64,000 nucleotides of DNA from assembly GCF_038433155.1 (NCBI RefSeq), contig NZ_JBCDMW010000004.1:1-64000 (forward strand). Direction: 5' to 3'. Numbering within the stretch: position 1 is the stretch's first letter; the number at the start of each line of letters is the position of its first letter. A model generated the notes under the pieces. The model made no database searches. It was not told the DNA's origin and saw only the letters and a program-made list of their open reading frames with translations. Shown here one piece after another: positions 33,174-42,378 of the stretch. This DNA is from Luteococcus sp038433155 (GTDB lineage Bacteria > Actinomycetota > Actinomycetes > Propionibacteriales > Propionibacteriaceae). The translations under genes and the position numbers were made by a program.

Positions 33174-34694
33174 ATGACCGACACCAAGTACATCCTCGCG
33201 ATCGACCAGGGGACCACCAGCTCCCGCGCGATCATCTTCGACCACGCCGGGCAGATCATCAGCGTGGGTCAGAAGGAACACGAGCAGATCTTCCCGAAGG
33301 CCGGCTGGGTGGAGCATGACCCGGAGGAGGTGTGGGGCAATGTCCGCGAGGTGGTGGCGGAAGCCCTGAGCAAGGGCAACATGAACCGGCACGACATCGC
33401 GGCCGTCGGCATCACCAATCAGCGCGAGACCACCGTCGTGTGGAACAAGGAGACCGGCAAGCCGGTCTACAACGCCATCGTCTGGCAGGACACCCGCACC
33501 CAGAAGATCTGCGACGCGCTGGCCCAGGGTGACAATGACCGCTACAAGGACAAGGTGGGCCTGCCGCTGGCCACCTACTTCTGTGGCCCCAAGGTGAAGT
33601 GGATCCTGGACAACGTCGAGGGCGCCCGGGCCGACGCCGAGGCCGGCAAGTTGCTGATGGGCACCATGGACACCTGGGTGCTGTGGAACATGACCGGCGG
33701 CGTCGAGGGTGGTGTGCACGTCACCGACGTCACCAATGCCTCGCGCACCATGCTGATGGATCTCAAGACCCTCAACTGGGACGAGGAGATCGCCAAGGAC
33801 ATGACCATTCCGCTGAGCATGCTGCCGGACATCCGTAGCTCTGCTGAGCAGTATGGCGTTGGCCGCAAGGGCGGCTTCCTGATGGACATCCCGATTGCCG
33901 GCATCCTGGGCGACCAGCAGGCCGCCACCTTCGGCCAGGCCTGCTTCGAGAAGGGCATGGCCAAGAACACCTACGGAACCGGCTGCTTCATGCTGATGAA
34001 CACCGGTGAGGAGATCGTCCCCAGCAAGAATGGCCTGTTGACCACCGTCTGCTACAAGATCGGCCAGCAGCCCGCCGTCTATGCCCTGGAGGGTTCGATC
34101 GCGGTGGCCGGCTCGCTGGTGCAGTGGCTGCGCGACAACCTCAAGATGTTTGACAGCGCTCCTGAGGTGGAGCAGCTGGCGGCCACCGTCGAGGACAACG
34201 GCGGCGCCTACTTCGTGCCCGCGTTCAGCGGCCTGTTCGCCCCCTACTGGCGTTCCGATGCCCGCGGTGCGCTGGTGGGCCTGACCCGCTACGTCAACCG
34301 CGGCCACATCGCCCGCGCCGTGCTGGAGTCCACCGCCTACCAGACCCGTGAGGTGCTGGACGCGATGGAAGCCGATTCGGGTGCCCCGCTGGCCGAGCTC
34401 AAGGTGGACGGCGGCATGACCGCCAACGAAACCCTGATGCAGTTCCAGGCCGACCAGGTGGGCGTGCCCGTCGTGCGGCCCAAGGTTGCCGAGACCACAG
34501 CTCTGGGCGCCGCCTATGCCGCCGGCATCGCCGTCGGCTTCTGGAATGGCGAGCAGGACGTCATTGACAACTGGGCCGAGGACAAGCGCTGGGAGCCCAG
34601 TGCCGAGCAGGACGAGCGGGAGCGCCTGTTCCGCAACTGGAAGAAGGCCGTGACCAAGACCTTCGACTGGGTGGACGACGACGTCAAGGAGTGA
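33174..34694 (+). CDS. glpK: glycerol kinase
   Basis: ATP-dependent phosphorylation of glycerol to sn-glycerol 3-phosphate. The 506-residue protein has the FGGY-kinase motifs: LAIDQGTTSSRAIIFD at the start, GITNQRETTVVWNKETG, AIVWQDTRT, GILGDQQAATFGQ, and KVDGGMTANETLMQFQAD near the C-terminus. ATG 33174 follows GTGGAG; the long frame back to 32946 has no family match. No facilitator (glpF) or dehydrogenase (glpD) lies beside it. A strong hairpin follows. Confidence 0.97.
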   Translation: MTDTKYILAIDQGTTSSRAIIFDHAGQIISVGQKEHEQIFPKAGWVEHDPEEVWGNVREVVAEALSKGNMNRHDIAAVGITNQRETTVVWNKETGKPVYNAIVWQDTRTQKICDALAQGDNDRYKDKVGLPLATYFCGPKVKWILDNVEGARADAEAGKLLMGTMDTWVLWNMTGGVEGGVHVTDVTNASRTMLMDLKTLNWDEEIAKDMTIPLSMLPDIRSSAEQYGVGRKGGFLMDIPIAGILGDQQAATFGQACFEKGMAKNTYGTGCFMLMNTGEEIVPSKNGLLTTVCYKIGQQPAVYALEGSIAVAGSLVQWLRDNLKMFDSAPEVEQLAATVEDNGGAYFVPAFSGLFAPYWRSDARGALVGLTRYVNRGHIARAVLESTAYQTREVLDAMEADSGAPLAELKVDGGMTANETLMQFQADQVGVPVVRPKVAETTALGAAYAAGIAVGFWNGEQDVIDNWAEDKRWEPSAEQDERERLFRNWKKAVTKTFDWVDDDVKE

Positions 34695-34729
34695 GTAGGG
34701 GCGCAATCCCAATCCCAGCACGAAACCGT

Positions 34730-34764
34730 CCGGTGGGGCGCGGCCGCGAGCCGCGCCCCACCGG
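34730..34764 (+). terminator. terminator after glpK
   Basis: CCGGTGGGGCGCGGC and GCCGCGCCCCACCGG form a perfect 15 bp stem with a 5-base loop, 36 bp after glpK. The remainder of the 365 bp interval up to the TetR gene shows nothing except that gene's promoter. Confidence 0.88.
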
Positions 34765-35037
34765 CCTGTCCGGGGCCGCTGCTTTCGGCTTCCTGAGGTC
34801 TCATGCTGCGACGCGCCGGGGCCGGTTGGGGCGGGGTGATCTGTTGGCGGGGCTGGGGTGAGGCCTCGCAACATCTTTGTGTCCAAGGTTTTACGGTGGT
34901 CCGTCGGAGCGCCGGGGCGAATGTGACTGCGCGCGGGGGTGACAAATCCGTCGGCCAGTCACCCCTCGGTATGACGGACAACCTACTCAACGTGGGGCAT
35001 GATGGACTCGCACCTGACGTAAGGGTGCAACCAACAC

Positions 35038-35055
35038 ATTGTTCGGGGGGACAAT
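35038..35055. promoter_or_regulatory. short inverted repeat before the TetR gene
   Basis: ATTGT-TCGGGGGG-ACAAT lies directly before the start codon (with the ribosome site in its spacer). It is a possible self-operator of the TetR protein. Confidence 0.4.
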
Positions 35056-35059
35056 AGGT

Positions 35060-35617
35060 ATGGCAAAGGATGTGCGCGAGCGCATGGTGGCGGGGGCCAC
35101 CACACTGCTCGCTACCAAGGGATTGCAGGCGACCTCGTTCAGCGAGGTGATCGAGCTGACCAATACGCCGCGAGGATCCATCTACCACCACTTCCCAGGC
35201 GGGAAGGATGAGCTGGTGCTGGCCGCGCTGGCCGAATTCCGTGGCCGGATGCTGGAGACGATGGGTGAGGACGCCCAGGATGCCCACGGCGTCCTGCAGG
35301 CCGTGATCTCCGCCTGGCGGGGGCTGTTGGCCTCATCCCAGGCGAGCACGGGATCCGCGGCCGTCGCGGTCACCGTCGCCACTGACACCGACGAGCTGCT
35401 GACCGCCGCGGCGGAGGTCTACCAGGCCTGGCAGCAGTGTCTGGCGGGCCAGTGGGTCACCGCCGGGCTGCCCGCCCTGACCGCCGACCGGCTGGCCGCG
35501 CTCACCCTGGCCACCGTCGAGGGGGCCGTCGTGATTGCCCGGGCCAAGCGCTCGCTGGAGGCTTATGACCAGGCCGTCTCGCTGTTGCCGCAACTGCTGG
35601 ACGGTGCCGTCGACTGA
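35060..35617 (+). CDS. TetR family transcriptional regulator (LmrA/YxaF-like)
   Basis: A 185-residue repressor. RERMVAGATTLLATKGLQAT, SFSEVIELTNTPRGSIYHHF and PGGKDELV match the YxaF/LmrA subfamily, whose members control multidrug exporters. The remaining ~125 residues form an all-alpha ligand domain. ATG 35060 is preferred to the ATG-like start at 35039. No exporter is adjacent; its target is not evident, apart from its own promoter. Confidence 0.9.
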   Translation: MAKDVRERMVAGATTLLATKGLQATSFSEVIELTNTPRGSIYHHFPGGKDELVLAALAEFRGRMLETMGEDAQDAHGVLQAVISAWRGLLASSQASTGSAAVAVTVATDTDELLTAAAEVYQAWQQCLAGQWVTAGLPALTADRLAALTLATVEGAVVIARAKRSLEAYDQAVSLLPQLLDGAVD

Positions 35618-35667
35618 CGACGCCCGCTGGTCACGCCTCGGTTGACCATGGCTCGGCTGACCAGCTT

Positions 35668-35949
35668 TCAGCCGAGCGAGGTCAGCCCCAGACCGTCGGG
35701 TGAGTAGCTGGCCGGGGCATTGGGGCCGAAGCTGCCCCGGTTGGTGCATTCCTCCAGCCGGAGGAGTTCCTCGGCCTCCGTGCGGTCCGGCAGTTCCCCG
35801 GCCTCGCGTAGGCGCTGCTCGTCGGCCAGTACCTGCTCCAGCCGGGCCTGCACCTCGGGCGGCATGGATGGCGCTGGCTCGCAGCGCAACAGGTCCGCGA
35901 CCCAGGCCGTGGCCTGGTCGCTGGCGTCGTGCTGGTGCTTCGGATCCAT
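35668..35949 (-). CDS. small acidic protein downstream of sigM
   Basis: A 93-residue soluble protein, no family recognised. It is predicted helical in the centre (MPPEVQARLEQVLADEQRLREAGEL, EAEELLRLEECT) and ends FGPNAPASYSPDGLGLTSLG. ATG 35949 follows AGGAGC. It is the next gene after the SigM-type sigma factor (163 bp), the place where mycobacteria keep the SigM anti-sigma factor, but it has no membrane segment or zinc-binding HxxxCxxC motif. A partner of the sigma factor is possible, unproven. Confidence 0.65.
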   Translation of the reverse strand: MDPKHQHDASDQATAWVADLLRCEPAPSMPPEVQARLEQVLADEQRLREAGELPDRTEAEELLRLEECTNRGSFGPNAPASYSPDGLGLTSLG

Positions 35950-36112
35950 CGGTAGCTCCTGGTACGGGGTGGGGAGGCCGGGGAGTTGGGGCTCCCGCAC
36001 GGGGTTGGACGGACGGATGGCGGATCTGGTTCCCATCGTGTCAGGCAATCGTCAAGTTGTACCAGCCACTGTGGGAACCCCTCGTCGGGCTGGGGGATCG
36101 GGCTTGCTGGAC

Positions 36113-36700
36113 TCAGCTTTCCCGGAGGTGTTCCAGCAGCGGTGCCAGCCGGGCCCGGCCGCGGGAACAGCGTGACTTCACCGTACCCGTGGCGCAGCCC
36201 AGCATGGTGGCGGCCTCCTGGACGGAATAGCCCTCCAGGTCCACCAGCACTATCGCGGCCCGTTGGTCGGCGTTCAGTTGGGCCAGGGCATCCAGCACAT
36301 CGCGTCGCGCCTCCTGCTGCTCCGCCCCGGAGGTCAGGTCGGTGGGGTCGGCCAGCTGCAGCTCCCGGTCGACGTCGTCCGGCAGGCCCTCCGCGCGTCG
36401 CGAGCGGTTGTGCCGGATCCGGTCCAGGCAGGCATTCACCACGATCCGGTGCAGCCACGTGGTCACCTGGGAGTCCCCGCGGAAACTGCCCGCCCGCCGG
36501 AAGGCGGAGATCATCGCATCCTGCAGGGCGTCGGCGGCGTCGTCCGGGTTGCGCATGGTGCGCAGGGCGACGGCCCACAGCCGGTCCCGGTGCCGCTGGA
36601 AGAGCCTGTTGAAGGCCTCGGGGTCACCCGCAACATGGGCCGCGAGCAACTGCTGGTCACTCAGACCGTCCACGTCCATGCCCTCGGCCAGGACATTCAC
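36113..36700 (-). CDS. sigM: ECF sigma factor, SigM-type
   Basis: A 195-residue extracytoplasmic-function sigma factor. Region 2 is DPEAFNRLFQRHRDRLWAVA, then DDAADALQDAMISAFRRAGSFRG and VTTWLHRIVVNACLDR; region 4 is LDALAQLNADQRAAIVLVDLEG and YSVQEAATMLGCATGTVKSRCSRGRARL. GTG 36700 overlaps the pseudokinase stop (GTGA), so the genes are coupled. Position between the pseudokinase and, further on, trxB-trxA matches mycobacterial sigM (Rv3911), which responds to envelope/thiol stress. Confidence 0.9.
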   Translation of the reverse strand: MNVLAEGMDVDGLSDQQLLAAHVAGDPEAFNRLFQRHRDRLWAVALRTMRNPDDAADALQDAMISAFRRAGSFRGDSQVTTWLHRIVVNACLDRIRHNRSRRAEGLPDDVDRELQLADPTDLTSGAEQQEARRDVLDALAQLNADQRAAIVLVDLEGYSVQEAATMLGCATGTVKSRCSRGRARLAPLLEHLRES

Positions 36701-38772
36701 GAGTTCACCTCGATCTCGGCGATCGCTGCCTGGTAACGGTTTCCGCTGACCTTTGGCAGGCTGGTGAGGTAGATCAGCAGGTAGCGGGTCTCCACCGCCT
36801 GATCCGGCTTGAGCTCGGTGCTGGTGCCCGCGGCAGACTGGCTGGCCACCGTGGTCCACTGCTTCTGGGAGGTGGCCGGGGCGCTGTCGGAGCCGGTGTC
36901 GGCCGGGACCCGCAGCTGCACGGCCGTCGGGGAGCCCTTCAGGGTGAGCTTGACCCCGCTCACCTTCTGCCGCTGGCCCAGGTCAACCACCAGGCCGACG
37001 CCCGGCTTGAGCCGGCCCAGTTTCGGATCGCCCAGGTAGACCAGGCTCTGCCAGGCGGTGGCCGGGTTGCCGTCGAAGGCCAGCTTCACCTGGCTGGGGT
37101 TCTCCTCGCCATTGCCACCGTCGCCGGTGGGATCGAAGTCGTTGACCGCGGAGATCTGCACGGTGTCGGCCTGCTGCTCGTCCCCGCCGCCGCCGAGGAC
37201 GCCGCCGGTGCCGTCCTTGTGCAGGGCCACCCGGATCAGGGAGACCAGCAGCACCAGGGCCAGCAGCGCCACCAGGATGATCAGCCAACGGCGGCGCGGC
37301 GGGCGCGAGTGGCGCACCGTGGGCGGCCGGGTGGCGCTGGTGGCCCCCGGCCGACGGGTCACCGAGGGGGTGGCGGGGCTGGCGGCGTCGAAGCCGTCGT
37401 CGCTGGCGGAGGAGGCGGAGCTGGCGCGGCCGGGCGGCGGGACCGCGGTGAACGGACCGCTGGGCTGATGGTGTGCCTGGCCGGCCTGGGTCTGTTCGTC
37501 GGGGCCACCGACGGCGGACAGGCTGCCGGTGGTCTCCAGCAGCGGGCCACCCGCATCGCCGTCGGACGGGACGACGGGATAACGCATCCGGCGCTCCAGA
37601 TCGGCCGAGCCGTCCGCGGTGCCCAGCACCTTGCTCAGGGCCAGCATCACCTGGTTGGCGGTGCGCAGCGGCAGCTCATTGTGCCGGGGGGCGTCGGAGA
37701 GGATCTGGTCACAGATGATGTCCAGGGCCGGGGAGACCCCGGACCGCACCTGGCGCGGGGTCAGCCAACCGCGGGCGTCCATCGGGGCCGCGGCCATTCC
37801 CCAGGTGCGGCGCGGCTGCCCGGACTCGTCGACGGCCTGCTCCCGGGCGGTGGGCCAGCGGGTGACCAGGCTGGCGTAGAGCACCTTGCCGATGGCCATC
37901 ACGTCGGCCTGCTCCCGCTCGGACCAGGCCAGGGTGCCCTCCTCGGCGTCGGGATACATCGCGGCCTCGATCAGGAAGCCGACGATCTTCACATTGCCCG
38001 TGGAGGTGATGATCACGGTGTCCGGGTTGATCCGCTGGTGGAACAGGCCCTCGGAGTGCATGGACTGCATCGCGTCGGCCAGCTCCCGGGCCACCCACGC
38101 CGCCTCCAGGGCGCTCAGTGGGCCCTGACGCAGCAGCTTCTCCAGGCTCTCGCCGGGCGCGAACTCGCACACCACCAGCGATGGCTCGCCGGGCTGCTCC
38201 CCGACCACGGCATCCAGCACCCGCAGGAAACGGGAGTCGGTGGCGAAGGCGGCCTTGCGGGCGGCGTCCAGCACGTCCGGCGTGCGCGGGTCATGGGGGG
38301 CCAGGATGTGCACCAGCACGGAGCGGGAGAGCTTCTGGTCGAAGGCCCGCCAGGTCAGGGTGCCGCCGCGCTGGGCCAGCTGCTGCTCCAGCCGGTAGCG
38401 GCCGGCGTGCACGTCGCCGGACTTCACCTCGGCCATCGGCTGGTTCTGGGAGGCGCCCTCGGGGACGCTGGTGGCCATCGCCGGGTGCAGGGTGTCGGAG
38501 AGCGGGTCGACGGTGTCCTCGGCCGGTGCTTCCTCGGCCGGGGACTCCTCGACAGGCTCGGGGATCGGTGCGGGTTGTGGCTCGGGGATCGGTGCGGGGT
38601 CAGCTTCGGGGGCCGTGGTGGGGGTCTCCGGGGTCGTTGCGGTCTCCGGAATCACGGTGGGGTTGGGTTCGTGGGAGATCAGCTCGGTACGTTCGTCGTC
38701 GACGGAGGCGAACAACCGGGTCTCGTCATCGGGGTCCTGCGGCGCCGGCCGTTGGCCTGGAATCTGGTTCAT
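36697..38772 (-). CDS. membrane-anchored pseudokinase (MviN/Rv3910 C-terminal-like)
   Basis: A 691-residue protein. Residues 1-115 are disordered and Pro/Glu-rich, and include PEPVEES, encoded by the dispersed repeat. A protein-kinase-like domain follows (about 125-370), but the invariant residues are lost: VLVHIL for the VAIK lysine, HQRINPD (245-251) for HRD, VGF (264-266) for DFG. It is therefore a pseudokinase. A Ser/Pro-rich linker leads to one helix (WLIILVALLALVLLVSLIRVAL) and an extracytoplasmic discoidin-like domain (VKLAFDGNPATAWQSL ... VGLVVDLGQRQKVSGVKLTL). In Mycobacterium this unit is fused to MurJ. ATG 38772 follows GAGGA. Confidence 0.87.
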   Translation of the reverse strand: MNQIPGQRPAPQDPDDETRLFASVDDERTELISHEPNPTVIPETATTPETPTTAPEADPAPIPEPQPAPIPEPVEESPAEEAPAEDTVDPLSDTLHPAMATSVPEGASQNQPMAEVKSGDVHAGRYRLEQQLAQRGGTLTWRAFDQKLSRSVLVHILAPHDPRTPDVLDAARKAAFATDSRFLRVLDAVVGEQPGEPSLVVCEFAPGESLEKLLRQGPLSALEAAWVARELADAMQSMHSEGLFHQRINPDTVIITSTGNVKIVGFLIEAAMYPDAEEGTLAWSEREQADVMAIGKVLYASLVTRWPTAREQAVDESGQPRRTWGMAAAPMDARGWLTPRQVRSGVSPALDIICDQILSDAPRHNELPLRTANQVMLALSKVLGTADGSADLERRMRYPVVPSDGDAGGPLLETTGSLSAVGGPDEQTQAGQAHHQPSGPFTAVPPPGRASSASSASDDGFDAASPATPSVTRRPGATSATRPPTVRHSRPPRRRWLIILVALLALVLLVSLIRVALHKDGTGGVLGGGGDEQQADTVQISAVNDFDPTGDGGNGEENPSQVKLAFDGNPATAWQSLVYLGDPKLGRLKPGVGLVVDLGQRQKVSGVKLTLKGSPTAVQLRVPADTGSDSAPATSQKQWTTVASQSAAGTSTELKPDQAVETRYLLIYLTSLPKVSGNRYQAAIAEIEVNS
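38545..38572. repeat. dispersed repeat within the pseudokinase gene
   Basis: CTCCTCGACAGGCTCGGGGA plus TCGGTG, in the segment coding for the disordered N-terminus (PIPEPVEES). Confidence 0.65.
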
Positions 38773-38779
38773 CTGGTCC

Positions 38780-40864
38780 TCACCCTTCAACCCCACTCTT
38801 GCCAGCGACGTTAGCCGATCCCCGGCGTTCCCGCTGTACCTGCCTGATCCGGATCGCCGTGCCGGCGAGGAAGACGGCCCCCGAGGCGATGATGATGATC
38901 CAGCCCACCCGGCCCGCCTGGGTGGCGGTGATGGTCATCTGCCGGGGGGTGCCGATCAGCCGCCCCGTCGGCGTGGCCAGCCGGGCCTGCACGCCGACCT
39001 GGCCGTTGGCAGTCGAGGTGACCTTCACCTTGACCGTCTCCGAGTCGCCGGCGCCCACCGTCAGCACCGGGGTGTCGGCCACCCGGATGCGTTGCGGATT
39101 CTCGCTGGTGAACAGGATCCGGACCCGGGCCGGGACGGTGAGCCCGTTGCGGATGGTGACCGGCACCTCCTGGTCCTGCGAGCTGGTGACAAAGCTGCCC
39201 ACCACCTTCAGGCTCACCCGGTCACTGGTCAGCACGGCGCCCACCTGGGAGCGGGCGGCATCCAGCCAGCGCAGCGCCGGCTTGCGGTTGCCCTCCCAGG
39301 CGGTGCTCAGGGCCTGCGGCAGCACCACCTGGGCCAGCGCTTCGGGTTTGGCGGCGCGGGTGATCTCGCTCCAGGCCTGCAGGTCTCCCTCGGCCGCGTC
39401 CAGCCGTTCCAGCCAGACGGGATCGACGGTGATCGGCTCCTGTTCGGTGTCGGCGGGGGAGAACAGCGGGCCCAGGCCCCGGGGCAGCAGCTTCGGCAAG
39501 GCCACCCGGGTGCGCCAGGGGGCGGGGGCCAGTTCCGCGTCGGCCTGGGTGGTGGTGCTGACCAGGGTCACGGCCCCCTGTGGGGCCAACAGTTGGGTGG
39601 CCTGCAGCCGCCCGGTGACCTGCGGCTGGCCGGTGTCGGGGTCCGGGCCGGGGCCGCCGGCGTAGGCATTGTCGCGGACCGCCACCACCCGGCTGGAGGA
39701 GCCGTCGGCCAGCCGCTGTACCGGGGTCTGGGTGGCGGCATTGCCGGCCAGCACCAGCGCCGGCTTGAGCCCGGCCAGCAGTTCCCGCGAGGCCTCGTCC
39801 AGGCGGTTCTCGGCGGGCACGACGGCCAGTGGCAGCGCGGCGAGGGGATGGCCCTCGGTCAGGGGGCGGGCGGCCTGCGTGACCACCTCCCGACGGTCAG
39901 CGGCCACCGCCCGGGACACGTCGGGGCTGCCGTAGAGCGTGCGGTAGGCATTGCCGGAACGGACCACCCGCTCCAGCGCGGCCAGGTGGTCCTTGGCCAG
40001 CTGCTGGGCCTGGGCGCTGCCGGGCTGGGTGGTGCGGCCGGAACGGACCTGGTAGCCCTTGGACATTGCGGTCAGGGCGTCCACCAGGGCGGGGTCCACC
40101 AGCGTGGTCACGTCCGGGGTCTGCGCCAGCTTCAATAGCCGGGAGAGCCGGCCCCGCAGCTCCCCGGCCAGATGGTCGTCGCTGAACACCCCGGCGGAGA
40201 CCATCGACGGCCGGGAATTGAGCAGCACGACGGTGGCGGCGGGCTTGCCCAGCGTCGCCAGTTTGCCCGAGGCCGGCGGGGAGAGCACGAACAGGCTGCG
40301 CGCCCGGCCTACGGTCTGGTTCTCCTGCCCCTGGGGGACGCCGCGCACCTGGACTCCGGTCAGGTAGGCGCCCGGCGCGGCCAGGCCCAGCTCCGCGATG
40401 GTGCTGTGCACCGTGAACTCGGCGCTCTCCCCGGGGGCGAAGGTCGGCTTGGGCTGCTTGCCGCCGAAGGCCTGGCTGCGCTGGTCACCGACGTCGGTGA
40501 TGTTGAAGATGTTGCCCTTCTCGAAGGAGAGCATCCGTCGCCCCAGCGGGTTGGCCGGGTCGGACCGGAGCACCTCGTCCAGGGTCTCAAGGTCCCCGAT
40601 CGGATCCTCCGAGCGCCACAGGTGCACCTGCACGGCGCTCATCGGGGTGGTGGTGTTGTTGGTGACGGTGCCGCGGATGGTGACCGACTGGTCCGGGGTG
40701 CCGGAGGCCGGCGACAGTTCGCTGATGGAGACGCTCAGCGTGGCCGGCTCGTCCGCGCTGGCCGGGGTCACCACGACGGTGCCCAGACCCAGCACCACGA
40801 GCAGCAGCGCCAACGCGCCGGCAAGGGCACGATGGGCGGCGGCGCGCGCGACGGGGGCTGTCAC
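38780..40864 (-). CDS. DUF6049 family secreted/membrane protein
   Basis: A 694-residue protein of the family found between pcnA and murJ/sigM in actinobacteria (Rv3909-like). It has a signal peptide (ALAGALALLLVVLGLGTVVV, cleavage near ASA), a long extracytoplasmic region with Ig-like segments (VSISELSPASGTPDQSVTIR at the front and VPVTIRNGLTVPARVRILF near the end), and a C-terminal helix GWIIIIASGAVFLAGTAIRI with a basic tail. Function unknown; a link to cell-wall synthesis is inferred from synteny. It lies 7 bp before the pseudokinase start; murJ, often between them, is missing. Confidence 0.85.
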   Translation of the reverse strand: MTAPVARAAAHRALAGALALLLVVLGLGTVVVTPASADEPATLSVSISELSPASGTPDQSVTIRGTVTNNTTTPMSAVQVHLWRSEDPIGDLETLDEVLRSDPANPLGRRMLSFEKGNIFNITDVGDQRSQAFGGKQPKPTFAPGESAEFTVHSTIAELGLAAPGAYLTGVQVRGVPQGQENQTVGRARSLFVLSPPASGKLATLGKPAATVVLLNSRPSMVSAGVFSDDHLAGELRGRLSRLLKLAQTPDVTTLVDPALVDALTAMSKGYQVRSGRTTQPGSAQAQQLAKDHLAALERVVRSGNAYRTLYGSPDVSRAVAADRREVVTQAARPLTEGHPLAALPLAVVPAENRLDEASRELLAGLKPALVLAGNAATQTPVQRLADGSSSRVVAVRDNAYAGGPGPDPDTGQPQVTGRLQATQLLAPQGAVTLVSTTTQADAELAPAPWRTRVALPKLLPRGLGPLFSPADTEQEPITVDPVWLERLDAAEGDLQAWSEITRAAKPEALAQVVLPQALSTAWEGNRKPALRWLDAARSQVGAVLTSDRVSLKVVGSFVTSSQDQEVPVTIRNGLTVPARVRILFTSENPQRIRVADTPVLTVGAGDSETVKVKVTSTANGQVGVQARLATPTGRLIGTPRQMTITATQAGRVGWIIIIASGAVFLAGTAIRIRQVQRERRGSANVAGKSGVEG

Positions 40865-40873
40865 CCATCCAGC

Positions 40874-42343
40874 CTAGTTGCCCTGCTGGGCCTGCCGCTG
40901 CTGCCACCACTGAAGCAGCGCCTCAGTGGCCTTCTCCTCGCCCAGCGGACCCTCGTCGATCCGCAGGTTGAGCAGGTACTTGTAGGCCTCGCCCACCTCC
41001 CGCGACGGCTTCAGCCCCAGCAGCTGCATGATCTGCTCACCGTCCAGGTCCGGACGCATCGCGTCCAGCTCCTCCTGCTCGGCCAGCTGCTGGATCCGCT
41101 GCTCCAGGTCGTCATAGGCGGCGCGCAGCCGGGCCGCCTTGCGCTGGTTGCGCGTGGTGCAGTCGCTGCGGGTGAGGATGTGCAGGCGTTCCAGCTGGTC
41201 ACCGGCGTCGCGGACATAGCGTCGGACCGCGGAATCGCTCCACTGCGCCTCCCCGTAGCCGTGGAAGCGCAGGTGCTGCTCGATCAGCTGGCAGACGGCC
41301 TTGGTGTCGTCGGTCGAGAACTTCAGCGTCTTCATCCGCTTCTTGGCCTGCTTGGCACCCACCAGGTCATGGTGGTGGAAGCTGACGCTGCCGTCGTCCT
41401 CGAAGACCCGGGTGGCGGGCTTGCCGATGTCGTGCAGCAGGGCGGCCAGCCGCAGCACCAGGTCTGGCTGGTGGCCGCGCTCCCGCTCCAGCGCGATGGC
41501 CTGGTCCAGCACCGTGAGGCTGTGCTGGTAGACGTCCTTGTGACGCTTGTGCTCGTCCTGGGTCTGGCGCAGCGCGGACAGTTCCGGCAGCACCCGGTCC
41601 GCCAGGCCGGTGGTGACCAGCAGGTTCAGCCCGGGGCGGGGGTGGTCGGTCAGCAGCAGCTTGCACAGCTCGTCGTGCACCCGCTCCGCGCTGATGATCT
41701 GGATCCGGTCGGCCATCTCCGTCATGGCCTGCTGCACGTCGGGGGCGACGCTGAACTGCAGCTGGCTGGCAAAGCGGGCGGCGCGCATCATCCGCAGCGG
41801 GTCGTCGGAGAAGGAGCGTTCCGCCGTGAAGGGGGTGCGCAGCACCCGGTTGGCCAGGTCCTGCAGGCCGCCATAGGGGTCCACGAAGCGGTTGTTGGCG
41901 ACGTCGAAGGCCATCGCGTTGACCGTGAAGTCCCGACGGATGAGGTCGTCGGCGATGTTGCTCCCGAAGTTCACCTCCGGCTTGCGGGAATCGCTGCGGT
42001 AGCTGTCCGCGCGGAAGGTGGTGATCTCGATCTGCCAGTCGACGCCCTGGGAGCGCTTCTTGGCGCCGATGGTGCCGTACTCCTTGCCGATGTCCCAGAC
42101 GGCCTTGGTCCAGCCGCGCAGCAGCTTTTCGATGTCGTCGGGGCGGGCGCTGGTGGTGAAGTCCAGGTCATGCTGCAGCACGCCCAGCAGGGCGTCGCGC
42201 ACCGGGCCGCCCACCAGGTAGAGCTCGTGCCCGGCGTCGGCGAACAGCTGTCCCAACTCCCCGACGACGGGCGTGCTGGCCAACAGGCCGGCCATCTGCT
42301 CGTTCTGGGTCCGGGTCAGTGCGGTGGGCTGGTTCTGGGGCAC
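40874..42343 (-). CDS. pcnA: CCA tRNA nucleotidyltransferase / poly(A) polymerase family
   Basis: Adds or repairs the 3' CCA of tRNAs. The 489-residue protein has the class II head LYLVGGPVRDALLG and DLDFTTSARPDD (two catalytic aspartates), RRDFTVNAMAFDV, DPLRMMRAARFASQL, and an HD domain (LAALLHDIGKPATR, VSFHHHDLVGAK). A C-terminal helical region ends QWWQQRQAQQGN. The start is taken as GTG 42343 but no strong ribosome site is seen there. Left neighbour of the restriction island: hsdR stops 35 bp upstream. Confidence 0.93.
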   Translation of the reverse strand: MPQNQPTALTRTQNEQMAGLLASTPVVGELGQLFADAGHELYLVGGPVRDALLGVLQHDLDFTTSARPDDIEKLLRGWTKAVWDIGKEYGTIGAKKRSQGVDWQIEITTFRADSYRSDSRKPEVNFGSNIADDLIRRDFTVNAMAFDVANNRFVDPYGGLQDLANRVLRTPFTAERSFSDDPLRMMRAARFASQLQFSVAPDVQQAMTEMADRIQIISAERVHDELCKLLLTDHPRPGLNLLVTTGLADRVLPELSALRQTQDEHKRHKDVYQHSLTVLDQAIALERERGHQPDLVLRLAALLHDIGKPATRVFEDDGSVSFHHHDLVGAKQAKKRMKTLKFSTDDTKAVCQLIEQHLRFHGYGEAQWSDSAVRRYVRDAGDQLERLHILTRSDCTTRNQRKAARLRAAYDDLEQRIQQLAEQEELDAMRPDLDGEQIMQLLGLKPSREVGEAYKYLLNLRIDEGPLGEEKATEALLQWWQQRQAQQGN

Positions 42344-42378
42344 CGGAGAAGTGTACGGGAGCCGGGGGTGGGGGTGCG

